Source: Anadara kagoshimensis (Eukaryota; Mollusca; Bivalvia; Arcoida; Arcidae). Taken from it: a stretch of 64,000 bases of DNA. Shown one piece after another: positions 53,060 through 64,000 of the stretch. Every line of letters begins with the position of its first letter. Position 1 is the stretch's first letter. The position numbers and the translations under genes were made by a program. Below the pieces are notes generated by a model, which saw only the letters and a program-made list of their open reading frames with translations, had not been told where the DNA came from and ran no database searches. The stretch is from contig CM037872.1 in NCBI GenBank assembly GCA_021292105.1, positions 11,372,791 through 11,436,790 on the forward strand, read 5' to 3'.

Positions 53060-56000
53060 GTACGTTATTTATAATAATTAATTTTTTTTACAATTTTGAT
53101 GTCTCTGTGTCCAGGATTGCCCTGGATATATTTGACGTCTCATAGTTCCATGTTACTTTCACACAATTTTGATTACACGCGTGTCGGTGTAGCTAGCTAA
53201 ACAGGAGGTGCTTACCCTCCCGGAGCACTTGGCCTCACTTCCCTGGTGGAAGTTCACGTGTATAACCTAACTTGTCAGTTCCAAAGTTTTTACTTTGCTT
53301 CTGGATTGTGATTCGGATATGGATTGGTATGTTTGTTTTTTGATTACAACTTACTCTTTATTATAATAATAAACAAATTTAATTAAAAAATAATTCAAAG
53401 TATAGTTTTATGTTCCTTTCATTCTCAATTTTGATTACATACGTGACGGGTATAGCTACCTTAAAAAAAGAGGGGGGTATCATTTCCTAGTGGGAGTTCA
53501 CGTGTTTAACTGAATTAGTCAGTATCAAATATTTTATGATTGGAATTGTGATTTCAACATGAATTGGTATGTTTTTTATTTATAAATTCGAATTCTGTGT
53601 ATAATATTGTCATATTACAATTAGCTGTAGACTAAAACAATAATTCTAATAATAATAATAGTAATAAAAATAATAACAAAATTTTTTTTTAAAAAATAAA
53701 GAAAATAAGAAAAGTGAAACTGAGTTTTCAGGATGGCATATCACGCAGAAAATAAATCAAAATTTATTAAAAACAAATATACTGATCCATGTCCAAATTA
53801 AAATTCCAAAGGAAAGTTCGACACATTAAGTTAAACCAGAGAAGTAAGGTCATGTGGTCCGGAAGAAAAAACATGCTAAATGAATAGAAATTAACATGAG
53901 AACTTGTAAACAATCTACCATGGGAAATTAATTTTAAATACATTCAAAATATTTAAATTCATATACATGTTGCGAGAGCTATCGTGACGCACAACAACAC
54001 ACAACACAATATAATTAATTATAGACACAACTCAAAAGACAAGAGCAAATACTGGATAAGACCACTGATTATAAACAATCCTAACTGGCATTGGACTTAT
54101 AATCGCCATAACTATTTTTAATTAAAGAAAATGCAAACCACAAGTATTGTGGTGTCATAAATGTTCGTGGTATGTCCTTTTTAGTTGTTTCGGGAACACA
54201 TGTGTCTACGAATTTACACGTCAACAAAATAATTTATATTACAAACTCACTTGAAATGGTAACTTAAAACCACGAATTTACTTACCAGCGAAATGGCATA
54301 TTTTTTTCTTCAATAACCCCTTCCCCCCTCACACACAAAATAAAATTACACCGCAAAAATACTAGTAAATGATTTTTAAGTATTTTACTTACAAACGTAT
54401 CAGCGTATGTATCTTTGAAAGACGGTCAACATGAAGAGCTGTTATTCAGGATATTTTTTTCTTTTCAGTTAAGGGAAATGTGTCCAGAAACTCAAGTTCA
54501 GAACTGCTGGGTAAGTGTGTTATTCTTTGGCTGATTGTAGTAAGGACTTCACTGATGATCGATAGATATAGCTTTTATCCGCTTAAAAACTGCTTCTTAT
54601 AATTTTACTATGAAAACAGGTAGATATATTAATGTACAAAATCATTTAAAAATTTGCTAAATGTGTAACAAAAAACACAAACACACTAATCCATGTCCAT
54701 GTCATAATCCCAAATTTTAAAATTGAAAACCTAAAAGAGGAACAAAAAATTTAACACGTGAATCTCGATTTAAGATAGATTGCAATCGAAAACGCCAATA
54801 GTGTTTTAAAAGTTAATTAATTTTTGTATCAAACACGTTGATCTATATTCAAATCAATTTTAAAACTACAGAACCGAAAGGATATTTGTAGAACGAAGTA
54901 GGCTGCTTGCAAATAAATTGTTGACTCAGGGATATTGCAAGCCTAGGCTTATCAAGGCCCTCAAAAAGTTTTGGCCGTCATCACAGTAAGTTCAATGCCT
55001 CTGTGTCCAGGATTGCCCTAAATATATTTAACGTCCCATAGCCCCATGTTCCTTTCACACAATTTTGATTACACACGTGGCGGGTGTAGCTAGCTAAACA
55101 GGAGGTGCTTAACCTTCCGGAGCACCTGGCCTCCCTCACTTCCCTGGTGGAACTTCACGTGTCTTACCTAACTTGCCAGTTCCAAAGTTTTTACTTTGCT
55201 TCTGGATTGTGATTCGGACATGGATTAGTATGTTTGTTTTTGATCATGTTAAAGAAGAACTATTTGTGAGCAGTGTAATTGTGAAATATGAGGGCAGGTC
55301 TAGCGACAAAATATCCAGAGTTCATGGATACAAGATGTAACATGGTAGTAACCTCGGCACTTGCTTGGTACTTTTTCAATTTCATGTAAGAGATGATCGT
55401 GGGACCAGTGAGTGCCGAGAATTAGCATCTTTGTGATATGTACGTCCTTAATATTCTACATTGGATATATAGAGCAAAAATTCCTTAATTATAGTAGAAA
55501 ACAAAAACGTAAGCGAGTATTAAGCGGTGCGTTTTCTCGTAAAAACATATATTGAATTTTGTTTAATTAATGCAACAATTTATTTTAAAATGTAATTTAA
55601 GTCTTAAAATTATTCCCATGCTATTTTTTCTACATTTGATTTTTTTAATACATCAATTCAGAATAGATTTTTGATTCACGTGTAATTAGGTATGTGTGAT
55701 GTGACATACTGGCAACAGTTGTTAATGAATTTACACCTTTGAGTATCGGATAGGAAGATGACATTTTAAAAAGTGAACAACTGAAAAAACAAACAAAAAA
55801 ATCCAGTTCTTATCCTTACCAAAGTCCAAAAAGCAAAGTTAGAACTTGGAAAGCTGAAAACTGACACATGCGATCTTCCATGATACTGGGTGCTCCGATA
55901 GGGTAACTACTTCTTGTCTAGCTACCTGCTATGCTAGTCACATGTAAAATCGAAAGAAATGGTGAAAACAACATGGAACTATGTGGCATTAATTATGTCC

Positions 56001-59000
56001 AGGACACATTTGAAAACAGAGGCATGTTGCGTATCAAAAATATTGTGAGGACTGCCATTTAACGTTTTCAGGATCTTAATTAACTAAGATTTACCATATC
56101 CTTGTGTCAACAATTTATGTGTGAGCAGTTCGTTGCGTATAAAATTCCCATAGTTGAAAATAATTCAATTTTCCTTTGTTTCAATGATTTTAATTGGTCA
56201 TATTTTTCTGTAAAGTTTGCATGAATGGATTTGCTCTTAATGGCGTCATCTTATTTTGGATTATCATAGCGATGCTATTTTTTACTTGCTATGGCAATAC
56301 TGTTATTCAAATTATTGATCTGTTGTTGAAAAGTGCTACGCGAATTATTTAGTGTGCAAAATGTCCAATTCTTTGTTACTTTCATAACAAAAAAACCCCC
56401 AACAAATTACTTAATTCCTATAATGAAAACAATTTATATTGTCTATAGTTCCATGTTCCTTTCACACAATTTTGATTACACACGTGGCGGATGTAGCTAG
56501 CTAAACAGGAGGTGCTTACCCTTCCGGAGCATCCGGCCTCACTTTCCTGGTGAAATTTCACGTGTCTCACCTAACTTGTCAGTTTCGAAGTGTTTACTTT
56601 GCTTCTGGATTGTGATTGGGACATGTATGTATGTAGTATGTTTTTGATTTTTGACTAATTGTTCCTACAGATACAACAGATGAAGATAATACTTGTAACT
56701 TGTACATTGCTTCCAAGGAAGACAACTCTATTCTCAAAACTAATGATGATATACAAACATCACCGGTAAGCCTTCAACAACTGCCATTTACAACGTCAGG
56801 ATCCGTTAATTACATCACTGTTGAACCTGTTGAAGGGCGGATCCTGTGGGGTGAAAAAGATGATTTGTGGACTTGGAAGCTTGATGGATCAGGTATGAAA
56901 TATTAAAAAATACATAACAAGACAACCGTTAGTGATAAAAAATAAAATGACAACGGTTATTGATAAAAAAAAACTTGTGTGAGGGAGAAACATGTATTCA
57001 GATTATTATTTGAAACACTATTGTTACTGGCTGTTAATGATATTTAAGTTTTAATGAGTTGAGAAAATTTCTATGGTTCCATATTTATTTAATAATTGCA
57101 AATTGCAACCACTTAGCTGGTATTCCTGCTGGTGGACTAACTAAACATATCCTTGAAAATCTTTAACCCAGAATGCAATATATAGTATTGTCAGAAAAAG
57201 ATTTTTTTATCAAAATAATTTGCTTCTTATATTTTAAAATTCCTATCATGTTGATTGACATAACATCCCCTTGGAAATCGTTAACCCAGAATGCAATATA
57301 TAGTATTGTCACAAAAAGATTTTTTTATCAAAATAATCTGCTTCTTACATTTTAAAATTAGTACCCTGCATGTGGACATAACATCCTCTTGGAAATCGTT
57401 AACCCGGGATGCAATATATAGTATTATTATATAGCAATATATGCTTCGTGTAGAAATTAAACGATAAATCCCGATGTGTTAGCGTGCAATAAATATCGAT
57501 ATTTGCACGATAATTTTGATCAAGTCCGAGGTTTCCCGAATCATGTTTTCATATTGCACGCTTTGTCACATGACCCTGACATTTATGACGTCAAACGATT
57601 GTTGTCGACGTCATGAATGTGTTGTTGTCATATTACACTAGTTCTAATATCGATTTACAAGAACTAATGTAATAATTATGTATTGTACGAAAATAATGGA
57701 ATTTCAGATAAAATACGGAAATAAATTGAAGTTAACGAAATTTATTTTGCTATATAATAAAAGGGTTATTGAACTGATATTGTGAAATATTGTCCCGAGT
57801 TGACTAGCATTTGCACGAGCTTGCGTTTCATATATTGTTAAATAAGCAATGTTAATCAAAATTATATGCTTCGTATATTTTAAGATTCCTAAAAAGCTAA
57901 GCTATGCTTTCATGCTTTATCGTTCAAAGTATTGCCTTAGTCGGATTTGATAAAATACATTTTACCGTCTATGTTTTTTCATTTTAACATAAATATCCTT
58001 TGATAGCTGCAACCTTTGAGTTGAGTTGAGAAATGGTGTTTAACGTCCCAGTCAAAAATATTTCACTTATATCGAGACGTCGCCAGCTTTTAGCGCAGGT
58101 GCAGAAAGTTTGCCTGTGTATTGCGCTGATGGCATTAAACAGCAGGGACTTTTGTCGTGCCAAGCCTACCGTAACACTGGACCTCCTTTGTTTTAAGTTC
58201 CCATCCGAAAGAACCGTGGCTTTCAATTCGTAATGCTGAGTGTTTGGCGGAAGAACAGTCACTACCCACTTTCAAGCCTTGGGTTTGAACCAATGACCTC
58301 CCACTTACACAGCGAGCACTCTACCAATGCTACAGCCTTTGAGTCAATAAGATATATTTTACATGTCGCTTTGGTAAATAACATATATGATACGTTTCTG
58401 GCATTTCCAATATTACAGAGAAATCCAGCAGAAGAATATGGAATTACGGTATTACGTTAAATAACAAATCAATCTTGTTTTTCTATAACTTTAATTGCTA
58501 TACATCGATTTTAATAAATTATATACATATATAATTTAATTCTCCTTTTGTCAAGCATTTTTAGGGTCATATTTTTCTGTTAGCTTTGCATGAATGGATT
58601 GGCTCTCGGTGACGTTATCTGATTATGGATGAAGCGCAGAGGCAATTAAATTCCTTCGCCATAGCGATGCTATTTTTGGTTTGCTACGCCAATATCGTTA
58701 TTTAAATTGTTGATTTGTTGTTGACAAAATTCTATAAATTGAATTATGGTAAATGAATTATTCAGTGTGCCAAATGTCTAGTTCTTTTATACTTCCATAG
58801 CAAAAAGAAACTATAATATTTCAGTTTACATCGCTTTTTTAAAATATATATTATCTACTTAATTATATATTTAAACATGTCTATAAAGGCATCTAAAAAC
58901 CTGTAAAGGTGACCGCAATGGGCTGTTGACATTTTTTACAATATTCAAATAACACAAACAAAAGCATTTGCGATAAAAATATACTGTCCTGTAAAAGCAG

Positions 59001-62000
59001 ATGTCTCTTAAATAGAGGTGACCTTTAAAGCAAGTTTGGCTGTATATCGTAATGTTTTGTAACCTCTTTTTATCCAAGTCTGTAATTTTATAAGTTTTCC
59101 TTGTAAATATTATTTTGAATCAATACAACATGTAAATACAAATATAACTAACAGTTGTCTAAAACTCTATCCTCTTCATGTAAGTCTTTATTCAAAATTT
59201 AATATTCTATGAAGTTCTGTTTGGTCAAATTTTCATTATCGCAACATTGTTACTTCGCCATCGTATCTTCGCTTCGTCGCGTGATAGCATCTTTCTTCCT
59301 TGGCAATATCGCACCATCGTAACTTTGTTCCTTCGCCATGGTTTCTTTGCTTCTTTGCGTTATCGCAAACGTGCTACTTCATCCCTTCGTCATCGTAACT
59401 TCTTCACATTATGGTAACATCGTGCCTCCACCAACGTATGTTTGCTATTTGGCGTTATATCAAAATCGTGACTTCGTTCCTCCGCCATCGTATCATCGCT
59501 CTTTTGCACAATCACAACATCGTATTTTCGCTACTTCGTCGTCGTATCTTCGTTTCACTACTCCTTCGTATCTTGCTCCTTCGCCATTGTGTTTTTCTCC
59601 TTCTCTTCTTCACGGAAGAGCAATTATGCAAATTTGTTCCCAATAGAATACCATAATATTCTTTTCTTGTTGTCTGTGAAAATATATGAATAGAAATTAT
59701 CATATTGAATATGACTCCATGTAACTGTTTTCAAACATTACGTCCGAGTTTACACCCTGTTTCACTTCCCTTGTGGAATTTCACGTGTTTAACCTGACTG
59801 GTCAGTTTCAAAGTTTTTACTTTGCTTCTGAAATGTAATTCAAACATGGATTGGCATGTTTGTTTCTTATTTTCATTTACTTAACGTCTATATGTAGGTT
59901 TATATAGAATGTATATGTCAGTTGAATGTTTATAGCTTTTTTCTTATTTTGTAACTTGTGTGTATGAAAATTGTTTGTAACATCTTTATATATCCAAGTT
60001 GTTTTTTTAATGTTGTAACTTTTCTCCATGTAAAATATTTCTAGGGTTATATAACCATAATTATTACATAATCTCCTGTATGAATTATGGATATTATGGA
60101 TACAGTTCACAAAGGTCAAATCATGTATTGATTATGATTCGGATATGGATTGATATTTTTTTTTTTATATGGATATGAAAGTATGTGGCATTAAGATAAC
60201 ATCCTCGTTCTACAAATGACATTGGGTCACATAAGATACATACATTTTAAACGAACATCTGAGAAATCTGATTGTTCATTATCTCAATACAGTCCAACCT
60301 GCCTTAAAGATCACATTTATGTAAAGGCCACCTGCTTATAAAGGCCAGTAAATTTGTATCCCAAGCGTCCTTTATTCATATTATTTAAACATGTATATAG
60401 AGGCCACTTGCCCATAAAGGCCACTTTTACTGGTTCCCTTGGGTGACCTTTATAGACAAGTTTGACTACACATGTATACCTTTTTCAGTTTTTGAAACTT
60501 CTATGTTTTAAATATTTTTTTTTTAATTCACCAGGATGCGGACTTGGAAAAATTGACCTTGTGTTTATTGTGGATGTTTCAGAAAGCATAGGTACAACAG
60601 AAAATTTCAATAGACTGTTAGAATTCTTAAAAGCAATGTTGAAAAATGCCGACATTGATTCGGGTAGTGTCCGTGTTGGCATTGTGTCATTCAGTACAAC
60701 AGTTTCTGTGGAATTTAAGATGAACGAATACACTACACACGAAGACGTATTTCGGGCCATTTCTAAGATTCCTTGGAAAGGACACAGCACTAATACTCAT
60801 GAGGCATTGCGCATAACTCGTGAACAAATGTTTACAACTGCTGGTGGCGACCGGGATGATGCACCTAATGTTGTTATATTAATAACGGATGGCATGTCTT
60901 CATTTCCTGGAAAGACACTTTCAGAATCTGTTAAAGTAAAACATGAAGGCATCCACATTTACGTCGTCGGGATCGGTGAAATTCAACCCGAATTGTTCAA
61001 CATTGCTTCATCTCCTGCATCAGAAACCTTATTTTTCGTGGCTGACTTTGGTGAACTGAAAAAATTGGATTTACAAAGATTCAGATCTATTTGTTTAGGT
61101 ATAATTCATATCTTTATTACTTACTATAAAGCACAGTTTTTCGCAAAATATTTCATGATATCCCATACTATATGCTATATATGCTATATACTATATGCCT
61201 ACTAATATCTCTTATTTGTAAAAGTACAAGCTTTAATAGCTCTTTGTTTCAATTTCCTATTCATAGCATTAAATATCCTCTGCTTACAAGCAAACGCAAA
61301 AAATATTGCGCAAGTCTAGGACTATCCTTCAAAACATTTTTGCCGTCAAACCAATATTATTGATTGTAAATTGTCAATTATCAAAGTTTCTGCTGTTCTT
61401 TTGGATTGTGATTTATTTTAATATGGATTGAAATGTGTGTGTGTGCGTGTGTGTGTGTGTGTGTGTTATAATAAAATACTTTATTATCAGTTAATCTACT
61501 CTATTTAATAGTTTAATATCAGTTTCACAATTTAGTTAGTCCATTTATGTTTTTTATTTGTGGAGGCCAAGGTGGCATAATGGATAGACATCAGTCTAAA
61601 AATCCAGAGTCTCTCATCGCTGTGAGTTCCAGCCCCCTCAGGCCACATGTGGGAAAGTGAACTTTCCTTCTTGCCGTATGTCTTTACTGGTTCACCTGGT
61701 ATCAGTATACTGTGACTGGGGGTGTGGTACGCTTGTCTGATCATACTGTCTCTGTGAGCTAGCACGTTAAAGTCACCCCGAGAGCGCGCTAGTACATGAC
61801 AGACCATAAAACACACTCGCACTTCACATGCATTCACGACCTTGTTCATAGATTAATCCATAGAGAACAATAAAATAGTTCTCGCCGCGAATAACTAAAA
61901 AATTGCTGATGCGACGTTAAGCAACTTCCAACCAAAACAAACGTTTATGTTATTTGGTATCACCGTTGTTTGTAAAACAGAAGGTAAAACTAAAGGTCGT

Positions 62001-64000
62001 TTGTAAAACAGAAGGTAAAACTAAAGGTCGTTTGTAAAACAGAAGGTAAAACTAAAGACATGTGCTTCAAACTCTTACGTTATTTGCATAGGAGCGTGTC
62101 ATGGTTTCCCTTTTACTAATATATACAATTATTTATGATATTCTCTGTTTTCTTAGCTAATACACTGACAGGAGCTGCTTTAGACTGGACACATGGGATA
62201 CTTTATATTGGTTTAAACCGCATGCGCAGCGTAATAACTCTAAAGCTTCTTAGTAATGGCGACGCTAGACTTCATGAAACTCAAATCGACGTTCAACCAA
62301 ACATCAAAGCAATTGATTCTTTTCATAGGTAGGTGAAAATTCTAAAATACAAATTATCAGCATATGAAAAAGGTACAAAAAACAGTTTATGGAAACAATG
62401 ACTTGTAGGGCTTAAGTTTTGCTTATCTTCTAAGATTTATAATTTTTATTTACATGTACTAAAAGTATTTTTATAGTACGATAAAATAGAAAAAGAACCA
62501 CTCGTTCAAAATCCAAGAAACCAGATACTTCTCATAGTTAAATTATCGATCCATATCTATCGTAATTCGTACTCTCGATGAAAAGTTTTTGATTCGGAGC
62601 CATATTATTTTTTTAATCTATTACTAATACTACGAATAACTATAGATCTTTAAATTAATGTTCTCTTGATTTAGTAAGGTAATTTTGTAAGTTACATATT
62701 TTTGTAACCGTAATTTTCTATATTTTGTTATACCAGGGATTTTGCATGTCTAGGCTAATCAGAGCGCTCAAAACGGTTTATGGCCTTCATCACAGTATTG
62801 TTGATAAGTTTTATGTCTCTGTTTCCAGGATTGTCATGACGTCCCATAGTTCCATGTTTCTTTCACTCAATTTTAATTACACACGTGATGGGTGTAGTTA
62901 GCTAAAAAAGGGAGTGCTTACCTTTCTGGAGCACCCAGCCCCACTTCGCTAGTGGAAGTTCACATGTTTCACCTAATTTGTCAATCCTTTTCTTGCTTCT
63001 GGATTGTGATTTGGACATGGAATAATATGTTTGTTTTTGATATAATCATTCTGTGAACATTTTTTATCAAATGTCTTCTGGTTGTAGAAAGTTATATCAG
63101 GTTCCGGTAATTGCATCCGATATCATAAATGAAATAACATTGGATAAAGATGGTAGAGTGTACGACCGGAGGTTAATCATAGATTTGAATGGAACGCCCA
63201 TATCGTATATAGAAGTTGATTCAAAAGATGGTCGTCTGTATTACGTAACAGCTGTGTCACAACCTATTATATATACATTTAACATCGACGAGGGAAAACC
63301 AAAAAAAATAATTGAAGCAAAAGGACTTGGATTCACCAGCTATGGTAAGAATTTATATAATACATATATCCGATAAAATCAAACCAAATAAATCCAATTA
63401 AAAATGGAGGTCAGAAATACTAGTATTTTATAATACAGTTCCAAGATGGAAAATTAAATATAGCTGTTTTTGAAGAATTCACATTCTTTTTGGGATTCTG
63501 GACAGCACAATAACTGGTAAATGTATGTTTGTTTTAGCAATTAGCATTTTAACAACAGGATAACTGCTGTAATCAAATATGAAAAAGCGTCAGCATATAA
63601 ACGGCACTTGTGTAATATTTTTCTCATGTACACAAAATGAAATAACAAAATTGCAAAACCTGTACGATGGATCGTGTTTAATAGACTCTTTCGCAGTATT
63701 TTTGCAGATTGACAAAATTCGTAATTTTTGTAAAATTGTCTGGAACATAGATATATAAGTTCTTTATTCCATTCATCTAAAATTATATTTCCGGAGCACC
63801 CGGCCTCATTTCCCTGGTGGAAGTTCACGTGTCTAACCTAACTAGTCAGTTCCAAAGTTTTTACCTTGCTTCTGGATTATGATTCGGACATGGATTAGTA
63901 CGTTTTTTTATTATTATATTGATAGGATATGATTTGTATAATCTTATTATTTGTCAGGACATTATTTATATTGGATCGAAAACTCCTTCAATTCGTCTTA
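53005..64000 (+). CDS. Gene 3: secreted YWTD-propeller protein with inserted vWA domain (partial, runs off right edge)
   Basis: Exons 53005-53059, 54469-54510, 56671-56892, 60535-61098, 62157-62328, 63088-63344 and 63958 onward join in one frame. Exon 1 is a signal peptide (MGLMITFFIFGMIWQSFQ). Exons 3, 5, 6 and 7 carry LDL-receptor-type beta-propeller repeats: ITVEPVEGRILWGEKDDLW with KLDGSG, AALDWTHGILYIGL, YIEVDSKDGRLYYV and GHYLYWIENS. Exon 4 is a whole vWA domain (about residues 107-294) with MIDAS motif DVSES (120-124), a Thr in GHSTNTHEAL, LITDGMSS, and flanking Cys108 and a Cys in SICLG. Secreted or membrane ectodomain is likely; the C-terminal part lies beyond the window. Ligand unknown. 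Confidence 0.85.
53095..53344 (+). mobile_element. R3E, well preserved, in gene 3 intron 1
   Basis: gatgtctctgtgtccaggat, stop tag region, ggaggtgcttaccctcccgg and ttggtatgtttgttttttga. Confidence 0.85.
53405..53585 (+). mobile_element. R3E 3' UTR, diverged
   Basis: tatgttcctttcattctcaa, gacgggtatagctacc, gggagttcacgtgtttaact. Confidence 0.6.
53765..53865 (-). mobile_element. R3E terminal fragment, inverted
   Basis: aaaaacaaatatactgatcc followed by atgtccaaattaaaattcca. Confidence 0.6.
54469..54510 (+). CDS. Gene 3 exon 2: short Ser-rich linker
   Basis: Acceptor ttttcag, donor ctgg|gtaagt, 42 nt, phase 1 at both ends. Codes VKGNVSRNSSSELLG, with possible N-glycosylation sites NVS and NSS. 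Confidence 0.7.
54892..55244 (+). mobile_element. R3E, long copy
   Basis: gaacgaagtaggctgcttgc, gcaagcctaggcttatcaag, a 10-nt deletion around the VDK codons, stop region, full 3' UTR ending ttagtatgtttgtttttgat. Confidence 0.85.
55245..55790. other. Gene 3 intron 2 segment, no feature seen
   Basis: AT-rich; no repeat or exon supported. Confidence 0.3.
55795..56090 (-). mobile_element. R3E, inverted, diverged
   Basis: ccaaagtccaaaaagcaaag, actgggtgctccgatagggt and tgtgaggactgccatttaac keep the order of an inverted R3E. Confidence 0.55.
56448..56652 (+). mobile_element. R3E 3' UTR next to gene 3 exon 3
   Basis: agttccatgttcctttcaca, ggaggtgcttacccttccgg, and an end near tgtagtatgtttttgatttt. 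Confidence 0.85.
56671..56892 (+). CDS. Gene 3 exon 3: first beta-propeller blade(s)
   Basis: Acceptor ttcctacag, donor tcag|gtatga, phase 1 both ends. Codes DTTDEDNTCNLYIASKED and an LY repeat ending WTWKLDGSG. An R3E copy ends about 18 nt before the acceptor. Confidence 0.85.
57150..57432 (+). repeat. Three tandem units of about 118 bp
   Basis: cagaatgcaatatatagtat followed by tgtcagaaaaagattttttt; units start near 57168, 57286 and 57405. Confidence 0.8.
57433..57840. repeat. Dispersed repeat paired with 14225-14530
   Basis: gttagcgtgcaataaatatc, gacgtcatgaatgtgttgtt and gaacgataaat-like flank in inverted order relative to the first copy. Confidence 0.55.
58019..58333 (-). mobile_element. 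SINE-B with target-site duplication
   Basis: Tail at the left; head truncated near accaatgctac. Flanks caacctttgagt and cagcctttgagt. Confidence 0.78.
58873..59046 (+). mobile_element. MITE-1, diverged
   Basis: acatgtctataaaggcatct at the left and aagcaagtttggctgtata at the right. Confidence 0.6.
59255..59610. repeat. Degenerate short tandem of cttcgccatcgtaact type
   Basis: About 12-24 bp degenerate units built from ttcgcc, atcgta, acttcg and caacatcg. Frames through it are low complexity. Confidence 0.65.
59745..59870 (+). mobile_element. R3E terminal part
   Basis: cccttgtggaatttcacgtg, caaagtttttactttgcttc, ttggcatgtttgtttcttat. Confidence 0.7.
60289..60475 (-). mobile_element. MITE-1, full length, just upstream of the vWA exon
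   Basis: acagtccaacctgccttaaa at the left and gacaagtttgacta at the right; ends about 60 nt before exon 4. Confidence 0.78.
60535..61098 (+). CDS. Gene 3 exon 4: complete von Willebrand A domain
   Basis: Acceptor ttcaccag, donor ttag|gtataa, 564 nt, phase 1-1. Starts GCGLGKIDLVFIVDVSES and ends LQRFRSICLG. All MIDAS elements are present (DxSxS, Thr loop, TDG). The open frame continues upstream and downstream into intron, so the exon edges rest on splice consensus and homology. Confidence 0.92.
61376..61466 (+). repeat. R3E end fragment and (GT)n
   Basis: ttttggattgtgatttattt and atatggattgaaatg lead into a gtgtgt tract at 61434-61466. Confidence 0.6.
61563..61935 (+). mobile_element. SINE-A
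   Basis: Head ggaggccaaggtggcataat, centre ggtatcagtatactgtgact, tail gcgacgttaagcaacttcca. Confidence 0.82.
61968..62057 (+). repeat. 31-bp tandem, 3 units
   Basis: gtttgtaaaacagaaggtaa followed by aactaaaggtc, three near-perfect copies. Confidence 0.9.
62157..62328 (+). CDS. Gene 3 exon 5: propeller LY repeat
   Basis: Acceptor ttttcttag, donor catag|gtaggt, phase 1 to phase 2. Codes NTLTGAALDWTHGILYIGL, matching the usual segment after LDGS in YWTD propellers. Confidence 0.85.
62740..63042 (+). mobile_element. R3E, upstream of gene 3 exon 6
   Basis: gcatgtctaggctaatcaga, cttcatcacagtattgttga, 3' UTR and ttgtttttgatataatcatt. Confidence 0.8.
63088..63344 (+). CDS. Gene 3 exon 6: propeller LY repeat
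   Basis: Acceptor ctggttgtag, donor tatg|gtaaga. Codes RKLYQVPVIASDIINEI onward with YIEVDSKDGRLYYV. An R3E copy ends about 46 nt upstream. Confidence 0.85.
63788..63912 (+). mobile_element. R3E 3' UTR end, upstream of gene 3 exon 7
   Basis: atttccggagcacccggcct through ggacatggattagtacgttt. Confidence 0.8.
63958..64000 (+). CDS. Gene 3 exon 7, truncated by window end
   Basis: Acceptor atttgtcag; codes GHYLYWIENSFNSS, a YWTD-type strand. An R3E copy ends about 47 nt upstream. Confidence 0.75.

Noticed and set aside
59338-59656. Two overlapping plus-strand frames and one minus-strand frame
   Set aside because: Low-complexity degenerate tandem repeat; all strands stay open because of composition.
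60485-60790. Minus-strand 101-residue frame
   Set aside because: Shadow of the vWA exon.

Overview
This is AT-rich (about one third G+C by eye), intron-rich metazoan nuclear DNA packed with short mobile elements. Intron structure, metazoan domain architectures, tRNA-headed SINEs, many hairpin MITEs and short pieces of a reverse-transcriptase element point to a marine invertebrate, most likely a bivalve mollusc; the species cannot be named from the sequence. There are no bacterial-type genes, operons, CRISPR arrays, rRNA genes or convincing functional tRNA genes.

Three protein genes, all on the + strand, can be assembled from exons whose splice sites and phases agree. Gene 1 (2525-30769, 14 coding exons, 520 residues, complete) is a patatin-like phospholipase with an intact oxyanion loop, GTSVG nucleophile elbow and DGG motif, a candidate N-myristoylation start and an EF-hand pair placed between two parts of the patatin fold. 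Gene 2 (35761-47563, 4 coding exons, 86 residues) is a small secreted six-cysteine protein whose frame depends on a 9-nt microexon; its last intron holds a 3.4-kb satellite. Gene 3 (53005 to beyond the right edge, 7 coding exons seen) has a signal-peptide exon and a YWTD/LY-type beta-propeller interrupted by a complete von Willebrand factor A domain on one symmetrical phase 1-1 exon.

The rest is largely repeats. The most abundant, here called R3E, is the 3' end of a retroelement: the last codons of a reverse-transcriptase ORF plus a 3' UTR of about 200 bp. More than 30 fragments occur, and pieces of R3E have expanded into tandem arrays (42445-45865, 35920-36420, 11870-12015). There are two tRNA-headed SINE families (SINE-A about 380 bp; SINE-B about 340 bp) and several terminal-inverted-repeat families named here MITE-1 to MITE-6. 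A 22/23-bp minisatellite of nearly 1.9 kb fills part of intron 1 of gene 1.

Layout: 1-2520 upstream repeats; 2525-30769 gene 1; 30770-35760 intergenic, rich in SINE-B and MITE-2; 35761-47606 gene 2; 47607-53004 intergenic with a transposon-like block at 49470-50905; 53005-64000 gene 3. A MITE-2 copy ends 79-190 bp upstream of the start codon of each of the three genes, and R3E fragments lie within about 50 nt of many splice sites, so these repeats may have shaped promoters and splicing here. The family names are local labels; no database was searched.
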